DNA of 64,000 bases from Hippasteria phrygiana (taxonomy: Eukaryota; Echinodermata; Asteroidea; Valvatida; Goniasteridae): NCBI GenBank assembly GCA_037893225.1, contig JAZGUH010000229.1:682001-746000 (forward strand), in the 5' to 3' direction. The translations under genes and the position numbers were made by a program. The notes under the pieces are model-generated. The model did no database searches. It was given only the letters and a program-made list of their open reading frames with translations, and was not told where the DNA came from. Shown here piece after piece: positions 46,001 to 54,919 of the stretch (positions are counted from its first letter, which is position 1; each line of letters opens with the position of its first letter).

Positions 46001-49000
46001 TAGACAAAAAATCACTCGGATTCAGTCATAGACTCTTCAATCCGGAAACATAATTATTTCCCCTGATGGCCTCAGCTTGTTGCGGCTTGAGGAGAAAGCT
46101 ATTACTTCGGGGAATGCATGGAGATGGGAATTTATGAAAAAAACGCCAACACAAGGAGGAATCAAAATAGATAAAGATGACAACGAGTTGGCAGTTCAGT
46201 ATCGCCGTGAGCCCTGGATCGAGGGTGGTAATAATACCATTCGATAGCCTCGATTCAAGGCTCTTATTGCGTCCAATGGTCGTCTAAAGTCCAGGCTTGT
46301 AGCAAACAGACGCTGTTGCACAACGTAGAATGACAACTGGACTTAAATCAAGTTCATGAATAATGTATGTTCAAGCTGCGGTAATGTTTGTATAACATTG
46401 ACCGGCTCCGAGTAGAAATGTGACCGTGCACTACAAAATGAGCCTTTTTTCACTTGATAGATTTTTGCTTGCATTAAAAACAGCATATGTGGCTCTTCAT
46501 TTTCACTTTGACAGTCTTTCGGGAAGCACTGAGTATACAGTGCTTCATATATTACGTCGGGACAGGGCAAAAGAGAAAAACATCTCTGTTCTAATTTACA
46601 TCATTCCCGACGCAAACATTCCATCTTATTTATTTATTTATTTATTTATTACATTTCTTTACCCAGGGTGTGCCCAAACAGTTTAAAACTGGTTTCCATT
46701 GGGGCCCTGCATATTATTAGTAAAACTGAATATTTACACATTCATACAAAATATTTAAACAAATACAAGAATGTTTACACAAATAAATCTATTTTCGGTT
46801 AACTTTTCAACTCTCCAGAAGCCTATTGCTGATTTACGGGATGGGCGAAAAACCCGCGAAAAAAAACATTTTAGGGTGAAAAACAAGGGGAAATTCCCAT
46901 CCGGCTCCAAAGTATTTTGGCAACCAAGTTTATAACTCCGCAGATCAGCGTAAATGACAGAAATATTACTGATAGATGGCTTTACGTAGCTCCGATTTAA
47001 ATGTACTTAAGGAGTTTATGGTTCTCATTTGTTCAGGCAGATTATTCCATATACGGCACCACTCACAGCGAAACTTGTCACGTAGCATTCCTTTTTATGA
47101 TGGACTTAATCGATTTTCAGTCAATATTTAAATTTTTAGCTAAAATGTAGCCACGTTGTACTTTTATATCTTTGAAAATGCAACCAAAATATAATTTACT
47201 GTTAAAATTGAGCGTGTTATTTACCTTAATTTGTAAAATCTCGGGATACCCAAACAACAATTATATAGCATACACGAATGCATATTGAGCACCATTGTTG
47301 CTGGGTAAATGTAAATAATTATTACAATGACTTCAAGGCTACTTATAAGAACGAGAACATTTTGGTGGGCCAACTCGCATAATTTTTGAGAATAAATAAA
47401 ACACGTTCCACACAATGACCTCTGACCTTCTGGAGTTGCGCAGCTTCGGTATTCTCTATTTGGAAACGTGGAAGGAAACCACGAAAACCCCAGAGAATCA
47501 TGAGAAAACCTCCACCTGTCGCGAGGATTTTAAAAAGATCGGCCAGTCGTGTCAACTTGAGTGACTGCAATTTCTCAAGAGGATAAGCCCCGAGATACGA
47601 GGCAGAATACAGATTCTTGACCACCGATAGCCTTGTATTGATAGTGCACGTAGGCCTACGGGAGAAATAATTACGGCTTGAGTGCAATACAAATTGATCT
47701 GTCATCATTCATTACCATTATATCGTTCAATATCTAAGGGAGTTTTTCGGTGACACCTATCCGGTGTCATATGAATATCCGACTCCTGTGAAACGTTGGC
47801 TTCTCTTCCCTATTATTGGTTAAACCCTCTCACGTGACCGGTCACTGCCCTAATTATCTTCACTTAGGCATGCGCAGTAGAACCACTAAGTCGGCTTTTC
47901 TGGGAGACAGATATTCATGCGACACCGGCAGGGTATCGTGAAAAATAGACACGATGGAGTAGGAGTGTGCTTAGGAGTCTGGTTCCCTGACTTATCATTC
48001 ATGACGATTCGTGATTAAACGGAGGTTACGTAGGCACCAATATCACGCGGCCAATTTCCTCGCAGTTTCGAAAATACCCGAGATTCTTCCAAACTTGTTT
48101 TCGTCAACATCCGGATGTTATCGTTGATGTTCGCAAAATTCGGGTGTTTCCGTTTCTGAAATTGGTTCTATTTAAACCAAAATGCCAATAATGCCTAACG
48201 TTGCCTGGATTTGTTTTAAAACGAATGTTAACGAAAACGAGATCGGAAAATTTCGGACATTTTCGGAACTTGATGGAATTTCTCCCAATTTTATGTACAT
48301 GAAAGTTGCGTTCACGAAAAACAGGTCACCATCCACAAATACCATGGTTAATCAACATCAATCATGACTGATCTCAATAAACTCTGCTGGCCGTAAACAA
48401 TTGCTCAACAAAATTAATCTTATCCGCCAAGCAGCACATAATACATTTGCATATTATGCAAATTCCCGGTATAAGATTTCGGGCCTGTTTATTTCACACG
48501 AATCCGGATCACGATCAGTGATCCGTGCGTTGGTTCACACACCAGATTCCGCCTAATGGATGGAGCGAACTTGATCACTGATCGCGATCTGGATTCGTGT
48601 GAAACATACAGGCCCTTCACCATCGGCGTTTCAGCCATGCCGCGTTACTTTAAACACGAGAAACCACAGAAGCCCGTTCCGGCAGGGACCAATTGCACAA
48701 CTCGGAAGCCAGCGGTGATTTCCCAAGTGCGCAGGAACTGACGGCGGGGAAAAGAGACGATGCGTTGCCCTGACAACGCTCTGGCAACAAGCTGATACCG
48801 ATCTCAAACCGGAGCGTGTTCCCTCTTAGGGCAGGGGGGATTCTGATGTCGCCCTAGGGGGGGGGGGGGGATCAGGCGGGCAAACAGCGGAGCTTGAAAA
48901 TTGAAACAAACTAAGATGACGCGGAGGCGAATTAAGGAGGCAGGGAAGATTGGCCAGAGTTGGCGAAGATGAACAGAACATCTTCATAAATGTCAGCGAG

Positions 49001-52000
49001 GGAGACTGACCCACCCCACCGGCTTTACTGTGTCAATAGGTTTAAGAGATCAGATACCAGACCGGAGAACTACAAGACGCAATTAAAATGAAGGGTACGG
49101 CCGTGTCCGAATTACTTGGCTACGGCTTGAAATTGCACACAAGTCTATGTGATGTGGCTGCAGCTACTACCATAGACACGTGTATAATTTCAAGCCGCAG
49201 CCAAGTAATTCGGACATAATTCCTTTGAGACGCCCAATTGGGCTACAAAAGCGTTCGTCGTAAAATTGCTATGGTTGAAAGACATATGATAATGTACACG
49301 ACTATCCCTTGAAAATGCGCCGTTCGTCTGAAAATCGGTGATCAAAAGTATTTCGGGAATACCAGTTTGGTTCGGAAAAGTCGGACCGTTTGAATTCAGA
49401 CTAGTGCCCCTGGTCTACAGCGCTTTGGCTGCGTACAGCCTGCACTATACAACCAATGCTTCGGTTTTTCCTAATTTCTCCATAAATATTACACATTATG
49501 GTACCAATTAAAGTTGAAACAAGATGGGTCGATGTGTTGTATCAATGCTGTATCACTGCAGCCAAATTATGGCGGGAAAAGGACAGAGAAAATAGATTGC
49601 ATTTACCTATCAGATCAACTCCCTTTTAATGAAATATACAACCCGGTTCTTTTGTTTAAACCTGAGAAGGATAGGTATCGACTTGAGCATGAAACATTTT
49701 AGGGAGCCTTGTGTTATGTACAAGTATTTTGTCAAGATGGCCTTTCTTGACCTGACGGAAAACCTTCGATTATTTTAGGCGTGACAGGGCTTTCAATTTG
49801 AAAGCTCAACATCCCTGACATTGTATGACCTTCTGATTCTATCTGAGTGCCATCGACAACCAAGACATCAGCTACTGTCTTATTAAAGTGGTAATGTTCC
49901 TAGACAATCCGTCACTCACTGGAAAGATTCAATTTCACGCTGTGCGCGGGTGAAAACATCTGCACAAGATGAGGACATACAATCTCGCCTCCATGTTGTC
50001 CTTTCTTAAAAGTGCTTCAGGGTATTCAATGAATAGGATCTCCCATTCACAGACCATTCGACCAAACTCCTCTCGTCGCATCTCAATCTCGTTTCAACTC
50101 ATCTCTTCTTGACTCATCCCGACTCATCCAGGTTGTTGCCTCTTCTCGTCCCATCTCATCTTCATCTTGTCTCGACTCATCTCAACTTCTCGTCTCGTCT
50201 CATCTCACTCATCTCGACTCATCTCAATTTCTCGACTCGCCCGCCTCGTCTCGTCTCGTCTTAGCTTCTTGTCTTGTCTCGTCTCGTCTCGTCTCAACTT
50301 CTTGTCTCGCCTCGTCTTGTCTTGTCTCGTCTCATCTCATCTCAACTCATCTCAACTCAACTTCTGGCCTCGCCTCATCTCATCTCATCTCATCTTATCT
50401 CGCCTCATCTCGTCTCATCTCAACAGATCTCGACTCATCTCGACTCATCTCAACTTCTTGTTTTGTCTCGTCTTGTCTTGTCTTGTCTCGCCTTATCTCG
50501 TCTTGCCTCATCTCGTCTCGTCTCATCTCCATTCATCTCAACTCAACTCAACTCAACTCAACTTCTGGCCTCGCCTCATCTCATCTCATCTCATCTCGCC
50601 TCGTCTCGTCTTGTCTCATCTCGACAGATCTCGACTCATCTAAACTCATCTCAACTTCTTGTCTTGTCTCGTCTCGTCTCGTCTTGTTTCGCCTCGTCTT
50701 GTCTCATCTCGTCTTGCCTCATCTCGTCTTGTCTCATCTCGACTCGTCTTAACTTCTTGTCTTGTCTCGTCTTTTCTCGCCTCTCGTCTTGCCTTATCTC
50801 GTCTTGTCTCATCTCGACTCGTCTCAACTCGTCTCAACTTTTGGCCTCGTCTCATCTCATCTCATCTCATCTCATCTCATCTCATCTCATCTCGCCTCAT
50901 CTCGTATTGTCTCGCCTTGACACACCTTAATTATCACCTTGTCTCCGTCTTCTTTCAACTGTTAGGGCATTGTGCCTCTCCCCTCATGCCTCCTTCCCTC
51001 CCCGTATAATGATTCGACACCCCCCCCCCCCCAGTCCTCTATCATCGCTTCTTCCGTGGATTCGCAAGGCTTGCATGCATGCACATCGCACAGCCACAAT
51101 ATCTCTGACATGAATTTCCATGGATCGCCACACTATAGGTGCACAGTGTAGTCCCGCGGTCACAGCCTCCGTACACTGCGAGCCCGTGTTTGTTTGTCTG
51201 CACTGACGGCTGCGTCATTCCCCGAGTCCTGCCCCAATTATGTTTTCATTTCTCCCTGAATACCGTATCAATAATTCACATCGTCTGAAATCAATACAGC
51301 CTTTGTGGTGCGCCAGACACCTAATCACTCCGCCGGCCATTTTTGTTTTGTTATGTGTCATCCGTCGCCATGGCAACGACTTGGATGGAATCGTTCAATT
51401 ATCCCTGAAATAATTTTTCATGAATAAGAGATACACAGCGAGGCGTGAGGTGGTTCTCAGTCGCTGGCCGGTCGATTTTGGTTTTCAGGGCTTGGTTGGC
51501 GAGGTTGGCGCCTGATGGATATGTTGTGGGAGCGCGGGACGTTAACTTCAACGACAAGGAAGGCACTGTCAGCATCCATTATGTCTTTAAAGCGTCCGGA
51601 TTGTATTTATCCTTCGAGGGGTAATGTTAGATTTGTCCTAAGCGACTTGTACAAAAATTTGCTTCGCATGAAAGTCTTCATTCTCTTTTTGATATACCAA
51701 CACAAGGCCAAAAGGCCACTCAAAATGTGGGCCACAAACGACAAGAAAATACAGAAATCACATGAATAGAAGGTATCTATTCACATTCCGTATGAATTGT
51801 GAGAGATTATAGGTGGAAGGGAAGCAGGTTACAGGTAAGGAGTTCCAAAGCGAGGCAGTACGAGGGAAAACATTTGAAGAGTATCTCAGAGTACTAGCCT
51901 TTGGAACAACAACAGTAAAAAAAGGATGTGACAGCCAGGCGAGTAAAGTGCCTGAAAGTTTGAACGAGGAAATAATGATGAAAGGCCACTGGAACACCTT

Positions 52001-53052
52001 GCATGTAGTTCCTTGGTAAAAACAGGTTTACCAACCATAATTTCATGTGATGTGTATTGCTTGTGACTGATATGATAGTCTTACTTATATCTAATTTATC
52101 CTCGGTAGCCTAGTATGTACGCTTTATTTACAAGTTAAGTCCTGGACAGCCCTAACCCAACCACTTATTGCAACACACACACTTATTGCAACCCAACTCT
52201 GTCCCCGCAGATGGTATACGCGTGCAGTTGAAGTCAAAAGTTTACAGATCTCGCGGACCTTCTAATTCATGTCAAAGCTGTGAACTAAATTCAAATGATT
52301 ACACATGCACGAGGAAGGACTTTTGAAACCTACTGATATGCTGAAAATTTAGAAAAACTGCAAGAAAAAGTAGAGCTCAAGGAATAACTGAAGATTTTTC
52401 AAAGTGTGTGAAATGTCCGACCTCAGCTGTAAAGGTAAACCCAGAATAGGAGACTTTTGAGACGTTAGTGGCAGCAAAGATACCGGTCCTTTTTCCCATT
52501 GTTCTCACGGTTATGCGCATGCTCACAACTACGCGCGCATGCTCAGAACTATGCGCGCGTGCTCAGAACTAGCGTTTCAAAAGTTTCCCATTAGACATTA
52601 ATTAAGGTCATTTCTCAAACCTGACGGCGGCTTGGGCTTCGTCTCCAGCTATTCCCCAGCCCCATTGCCGATCTGAAGCCTGGAATACGTAAATAAATGA
52701 ACAGGCTCTGGCTCTGGATTAATAACATAAGACTTTGATGTGTAGATGTAGCAAAAGCAGTGTCCCAGATCTTGCCAAATCTGGGTACCTGAAGTTAGGC
52801 CAAGCCGAAGCTAAAGCCAGAGTTTGAGAAATGGCCTAAGACTCACTTGTGTTCTTCTTTTAGTTCGCCCGCTTCACAGCATTTTTGGTAGTCTGGTCCC
52901 GGCCTCCCGTCGCTGCAGCACTCCGTGAACGTGTTGAGCGAGCCGTCGTCGTTGTACGCGGGGCAGTAGTACGAGTTACCGGGCCAGTCCTTGGACTTCG
53001 TGGGGTCGACGGTGCAAAAGGTCCCGCTGGATAACAGCGCTGCCGACGCCAT
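36861..53052 (-). CDS. Six-cysteine single-pass membrane protein, partial
   Basis: Join of complement 52847-53052 and 36861-37043, giving 129 complete codons plus two bases of the next. The N-terminal part has exactly six cysteines (TFC, YYC, ECC, KCC). One helix follows (IYVAIATACLLTVIFVFTYC), then a tail with CVG, DAC, and AICLCDC. GT..AG signals are strong at all three internal ends, and phase 2 matches across the 15.8-kb gap. Six cysteines ending in CC pairs before one helix recall the Shisa/WBP1/CYYR1-like (STMC6) adaptors; that is architectural inference. No convincing signal peptide is present, and CCCCCCCAG|TTCAC just upstream of the ATG could be an acceptor, so a leader exon may lie further right. 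The final exon or exons were not found. Other exons inside the gap cannot be excluded. Confidence 0.65.
37090..37565. other. Intron sequence, no repeat recognised
   Basis: Part of the long intron of the minus-strand gene. A 106-codon plus frame at 37097-37417 has no recognisable domain. Confidence 0.35.
37570..37745. mobile_element. Foldback MITE E, copy 5
   Basis: Arms CTTTTGAGACGCGTGGTGGC and GTCTGCTGCCATCAGCG. The centre has three ATGCTCAGAA-type repeats, one more than copy 1. Confidence 0.8.
37750..38990. other. Intron sequence, no gene seen
   Basis: AT-rich. A 118-codon minus frame at 38571-38927 and a 100-codon one at 38211-38513 lack recognisable motifs. GACGTCATCGTGACGTC near 38900 is a small palindromic word. 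Confidence 0.35.
38998..39185 (+). repeat. tRNA-derived SINE F, copy 2 (longest leader)
   Basis: Leader TTGGGTGTGATCCCTGGCTA, then TATGACTTCTGACTAGCGCC. The tRNA-like body is TAGCTCAGTTGGTATAGAGC to GGTACAAATCCC, and the tail is TTTCTTTGTTCACTTTG. The leader matches the minus-strand copy at 53530-53668. Confidence 0.75.
39923..40018. repeat. Long near-perfect hairpin
   Basis: Arms GGTGACAGATGGAATGTGCC and GGCACATTCCATCTGTCACC extend outward to AATAATTTCAT/ATGAAATTATT, about 40 bp per arm. The loop is the 14-base GAGGCGAAGCCGAG, itself partly self-complementary. Confidence 0.85.
40054..40502. mobile_element. Foldback element TTTTTACAACGCCTGAATAA
   Basis: TTTTTACAACGCCTGAATAA plus ATCC on the left is matched by its complement at 40479-40502. 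Inside, GAAGTTCTATTCAAC and GTTGAATAGAACTTC form another hairpin. The 61- and 74-codon frames are internal and unsupported. Confidence 0.72.
40510..41250. other. Intron sequence, no gene seen
   Basis: AT-rich with short AAATAAATA runs near 40840-40870. No frame or repeat boundary can be supported. Confidence 0.35.
41253..41361. mobile_element. Compact MITE CACTGCAAAAACTGTGGTGT with TA duplication
   Basis: Almost perfect palindrome of 109 bp: CACTGCAAAAACTGTGGTGT at the left and its complement at the right. It is flanked by TA, with ATTGGGCGAGTGGTCCAAT at the turn. A decayed relative is at 21546-21655. Confidence 0.88.
41424..41658. mobile_element. hAT MITE (CAGAG..CTCTG family), exact 8-bp duplication
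   Basis: Flanked by CCTGTATT at 41416-41423 and 41659-41666. Ends CAGAGTTGTATTCGAGTCC and GGACTCGAATACAACTCTG are perfect complements. It is 235 bp. Confidence 0.9.
42216..42347. mobile_element. Foldback element GTAAGCACTTATCC, copy 2, 11-bp duplication
   Basis: Ends GTAAGCACTTATCCAGAACC and GGTTCTGGAACAGTGCC. It is flanked by identical CATTAATAATG (42205-42215, 42348-42358). A long target duplication with inverted arms suits Mutator-like (MULE) elements, which make 8-11 bp duplications. Confidence 0.75.
42385..42478 (-). repeat. tRNA-like SINE fragment
   Basis: On minus: TGCCTTGGCCTAGTGGTTTG (box A like) and GTGGGTTCGAGCCCAGTCC (box B like), with a long variable region as in Leu/Ser tRNAs. 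Pairing of the ends is weak. Confidence 0.5.
42640..42968. mobile_element. G-run element with GGATCC end, copy 1
   Basis: Contains G26 (42653-42678), G25 (42743-42767) and G13 (42926-42938). Blocks GGCGCCATTTAACCTCTTTG and TTTTGTTCTTACCC are shared with 56815-57095. The right end is CCTGGATCCGCCCCTGGC. The left inverted end, present in copy 2 as CAGGGGCGGATCCAGG, is missing or buried here. Confidence 0.7.
43168..43310. mobile_element. Foldback MITE G (AAAGCCCGGTTCATACTTCA), copy 1
   Basis: Arms AAAGCCCGGTTCATACTTCA and TGAAGTATGAACCGGGCTT, then GCGAATGCGAATGCGAAGCG and its counterpart. It is 143 bp and nearly perfect. Confidence 0.85.
43364..43507. mobile_element. Foldback MITE G, copy 2
   Basis: Ends AAAGGCCGGCTCATACTTCA and TGAAGTATGAACCGGCCTT. 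The same family lies only about 55 bp from copy 1, in a distinct sequence version, so it is a second insertion or an old tandem duplication. Confidence 0.83.
44165..44700. repeat. Interspersed repeat B, copy 3
   Basis: Shares GATGCTGGGAAAACAATGAG, CCCTACTTCAGACAAAACGG, ATGGTCGGCCGATCATCGCT and CACAGGATGCTTGAGGC with other copies. A foldback element sits inside at 44302-44420. Confidence 0.65.
44302..44420. mobile_element. Foldback MITE H (AAGGC.GCGTCCGAAT), copy 1
   Basis: Left AAGGCTGCGTCCGAATCG; right TTTCGGACACGGCCTAA. Family members with better arms: 49097-49220 and 62480-62609. Confidence 0.65.
44899..45329. mobile_element. Element with TTTATAACACACCTCT inverted ends
   Basis: TTTTATAACACACCTCT at the left and AGAGGTGTGTTATAAAA at the right are exact complements 430 bp apart. 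The interior has AGTGCCTGATCAGGCACTA, a separate perfect palindrome near 45054-45072. Just left of it, ACTAGTGCACGTCTATGCAC and GTCGTGCACTAGT form another inverted pair. Confidence 0.68.
45630..45955 (-). pseudogene. Non-LTR retrotransposon ORF2 C-terminal fragment
   Basis: One open frame of 101 codons on minus (45640-45945). It contains MEYCSHIGAGAFACHLSLLD and SLSHRRSVATLSLFYRYFHG, the region after the reverse-transcriptase catalytic core in CR1/Jockey-type LINEs. The flanks hold no further frame, so it is a 5'-truncated, dead copy. Related scraps: 7180-7565 (plus) and 24030-24185 (plus). Confidence 0.7.
45960..47730. other. Intron sequence, no gene supported
   Basis: Contains an ATTT-rich run near 46626-46652. 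A fragment near 46985-47100 (CATTTGTTCAGGCAGATTATTCC) resembles LINE 3' regions. A 121-codon minus frame (47343-47708) has no recognisable domain. Confidence 0.35.
47738..47940. repeat. Interspersed repeat I
   Basis: Contains CCGGTGTCATATGAATATCC, CTATTATTGGTTAAACCCTC and CACGTGACCGG; the 12650-12770 insert is a reverse-complement relative. GGTGTCA and TGACACC-like words at the ends suggest a foldback element, but the termini are uncertain. Confidence 0.5.
48481..48615. mobile_element. Foldback MITE GGGCCTGTTTATTTCACACG
   Basis: Ends GGGCCTGTTTATTTCACACG and CGTGTGAAACATACAGGCCC. The interior matches 12227-12370 (CACACCAGATTCCGCCTAAT). It is intact, 135 bp. Confidence 0.85.
49097..49220. mobile_element. 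Foldback MITE H, copy 2
   Basis: Arms GTGTCCGAATTACTTGGCTA and AGCCAAGTAATTCGGAC, then CGGCTTGAAATT and AATTTCAAGCCG. The centre has ATGGTAG-like and TGGCTGCAGC words shared with 62480-62609. Confidence 0.82.
49235..49410. repeat. Dispersed repeat C, reverse copy
   Basis: CTATCCCTTGAAAATGCGCC, GTTCGTCTGAAAATC and GGTTCGGAAAAGTCGGACCG are complements of phrases at 1210-1330 and 42990-43090. Confidence 0.55.
49411..50055. other. Intron sequence, no gene seen
   Basis: No repeat boundary or supported frame; the 62-codon frame at 49514-49702 has no recognisable domain. Confidence 0.35.
50056..50925. repeat. CT-rich pentamer tract (TCTCR)n, about 870 bp
   Basis: Built from TCTCG, TCTCA, TCTTG and ACTCA pentamers, with longer modules such as CTTCTGGCCTCGCCTCATCT repeated at about 50363, 50561 and 50840. 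The plus strand is strongly pyrimidine-rich. Open frames on both strands (Ser/Leu/Arg-rich on plus, Arg/Asp/Glu-rich on minus) come from the repeat and are not genes. Confidence 0.93.
51020..51032. repeat. C13 homopolymer run
   Basis: Thirteen consecutive C on plus, just downstream of the CT-rich tract. Confidence 0.9.
51040..51757. other. Intron sequence, no gene seen
   Basis: Moderate GC, no repeat identified. The 84-codon frame at 51515-51769 is not supported. Confidence 0.3.
51758..51997 (-). pseudogene. LINE ORF2 3'-end fragment
   Basis: The minus frame encodes RTASLWNSLPVTCFPSTYNL followed by a short basic/aromatic end. This is the usual last block of CR1/Jockey-like LINE proteins ('..LWN.LP..'). 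A related block, frameshifted, is at 7440-7560. Nothing upstream continues the protein. Confidence 0.6.
52446..52592. mobile_element. Foldback MITE E, copy 6
   Basis: Left arm GGAGACTTTTGAGACGTTAG. The right arm is shortened to TAGCGTTTCAAAAGTTTCCC; the TACCGGTCC part of the right arm is missing. Three ATGCTCAGAACT-type units lie in the middle. Confidence 0.75.
52602..52839. mobile_element. Foldback MITE J starting next to a splice donor
   Basis: Ends TAAGGTCATTTCTCAAACC and its counterpart GTTTGAGAAATGGCCTAA, followed inward by GGCTTGGGCTTCG and CCAAGCCGAAGC. A reverse-oriented relative is at 60098-60310. On minus it begins within the first ten bases of the intron after exon 52847-53052. 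Confidence 0.75.
52847..53052 (-). CDS. Ectodomain exon of the six-cysteine gene
   Basis: The minus frame begins at ATGGCGTCGGC and ends AACACAA|GTGAGTC, a strong donor in phase 2. The six cysteines lie at residues 13, 30, 45, 46, 59 and 60 of this exon, in a Gly/Asp/Pro-rich hydrophilic stretch. The GC content is well above the flanks, which supports real coding sequence. The start codon is uncertain because an acceptor-like CCCCCCCAG lies six bases upstream. Confidence 0.75.
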
Positions 53053-53089
53053 GTGAACTGGGGGGGAAAGGCCGAGTTAAGAAGAGTTC

Positions 53090-53525
53090 ACTGTTTAAAA
53101 TTGAATTTTTAAGCCAAATCCCTTTGAAAATACATTGTTGACAAGTTGACAATGGAACAATCCATTAAGCTCCACCCCCTAAGCGAATTGGCCAATCACA
53201 GGCCGCGACGTAAGGTGAGCGAATGTGATTGGTCAATACCGACAGGGACTTGGATTAGTGGATCGGTCTATTGTTGATCTAACCTTGGCCGAAAATTGGC
53301 TAGTCAAATCACTGATCTCCATGTATAAAAAAAATCTGGATAGCTCAACGCCAGTTTGAAAAATACTACTTTTAAACTTTGTATGTTTGCAAATGTGTTT
53401 TGTTTTGTTAATGTGTCAAGTAGCCCAAGGAGAGCAACGAGGCATTTTCCTTTTTTATGGGATGGGAGGGGGGGGGGGTCTTTTGGTTTTGTTAGGTGCG
53501 GTTTTATTGAATTTTGTTTCTAAGT
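53090..53525. other. Upstream region of the minus-strand exon; no gene seen
   Basis: Contains a G11 run (53468-53478) and a lone arm (CTGATCTCCATGTATAAA) of the 13979-14129 MITE. No promoter element can be named. Confidence 0.3.
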
Positions 53526-53529
53526 GAAG

Positions 53530-53668
53530 AAAAAAAAATGACAGGAGCGGGATTCGAACCTGTGACCCCGGGACCACCGTAACGGTGCTCTTGCCCCGTG
53601 TTGGCGGTCTCCCAATTTGTCAGAAACCCATTATGCCGTATAGCCAGGGATCATGCCCAACTTTATTT
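53530..53668 (-). repeat. tRNA-derived SINE F, copy 3
   Basis: On minus: leader TGATCCCTGGCTATACGGCA, then ACCGTTACGGTGG and GTCACAGGTTCGAATCCCGC, with CTCCTGTCA at the end. It lacks the box A segment through a deletion around 53590-53600. Confidence 0.68.
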
Positions 53669-53669
53669 C

Positions 53670-54595
53670 TCTGTGCAATATGTTTGTATCTCAGCTTTTT
53701 TTTGGTAGTTAGAATGTTCCAAATTTAATCTATTTTACCGGCTAAATTATGTAATAAAATAAAATTACGGACCGGTGACGAATATTATATAGTTATACGC
53801 ACTTGCTGTTCAGTACAACACGCATGCATGAAGGTACTTCGAGCATTAGATGCCAACTGGTGGACTTAAAATAAGATTACAAACCTCTCTCAGTATTTCC
53901 CCCCGACTTATCGAGAGAGAGAAAAGTAATCCTCACCCAGGGGCGCTTAATCCTTACCCCAAGGGGCGCGAGAGAAGAGCCGATCTGAACATCTGCAAGT
54001 CGAAAATGCCACACGTCAGTTTCAGGAAGTACGAAAGGACATAGGGTGACATTAAAGGGACATTCAGTGTACAGTTAGGGCCGAAAGTTCACTTACACCG
54101 GCTTGTAAAAAAGAAATCCCAATTCAAAGCTGTGACACAAATCCAATGATTATACATGCATGATGGAAGGACTTTTGAAACCATAATATGAACTCGAGCA
54201 TGTACAAATTGTCAAGCCGAGAAACCTGTATAAAACAGGCTACGCGGGGCCAACGCAGCTTCGTAGAATTAGATCACTCAAGCGAGGACAGCCATACGGG
54301 TTGAATTGTTCCTACATTAGTCTCCTTTACGGGGTACCGGGAAGAAAGGGTAACAATGGGGACAATGGTACCCCACGAGGGAGTCTTTAGAAATCGAGGT
54401 ACCCCACAAAGTTAACGCTATGGGTTTTGAGATTTCAAGAAGAGAAGGCGGAAAGTAAAGTCTACAATAGATGTACCCCATATGGGTGCATTATGTGAGG
54501 ATGTGTGTGCATACAGTGAGCAGGCCTTATGGAAGAATCAGAACGAGTGTTTCTTATACATTTCGACAAACTAACGGGGACAATTTAAGCGAGGT
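53670..54595. other. No gene seen; GGTACCCCAC repeats
   Basis: GGGGTACC and GTACCCCAC words recur at 54330-54485, as at 4680-4800. They may mark a dispersed element. Confidence 0.35.
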
Positions 54596-54599
54596 TCTA

Positions 54600-54890
54600 T
54601 CGAGACGGTTCGTGTAAGGCGAAGTAAAACAAAACAAAAACATGTTTAGCGTTCCCGCCCGCTTCGTTTTGGGGCCGCCTGGCTTTATTTTTGATTTTTA
54701 CCAGTAACCCAAAAATGTCAACAGATCCATCGGAAAATATAATACAAGCTTACTAAAACTATTAAAACCACTGTAAACATGTTCAATTCTCTTGTCCAAC
54801 AAGATTCTATTTTGGTGTCTTTGAACAGTTGAGAAAGCTACGGTTGGAGTTGTCTAAAAATTTATAAAAGATTGGCGGCCATCTTAAAAA
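54600..54890. repeat. Interspersed repeat D, copy 2 (without the palindrome)
   Basis: Reverse-complement relative of 9005-9320: AAAACATGTTTAGCG, AACAGATCCATCGGAAAATA, ACTATTAAAACCACTGTAAA. It has a plain junction where the other copy carries the 18-bp-arm hairpin. C12 follows at 54906-54917. Confidence 0.65.
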
Positions 54891-54919
54891 TAAATAAATA
54901 AAAAGCCCCCCCCCCCCAC

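Noticed and set aside
50167..51009. Ser/Leu/Arg-rich frames of up to 218 codons and a minus Arg/Asp/Glu frame
   Set aside because: Translation of the TCTCR pentamer tract; the same string is open in several frames.
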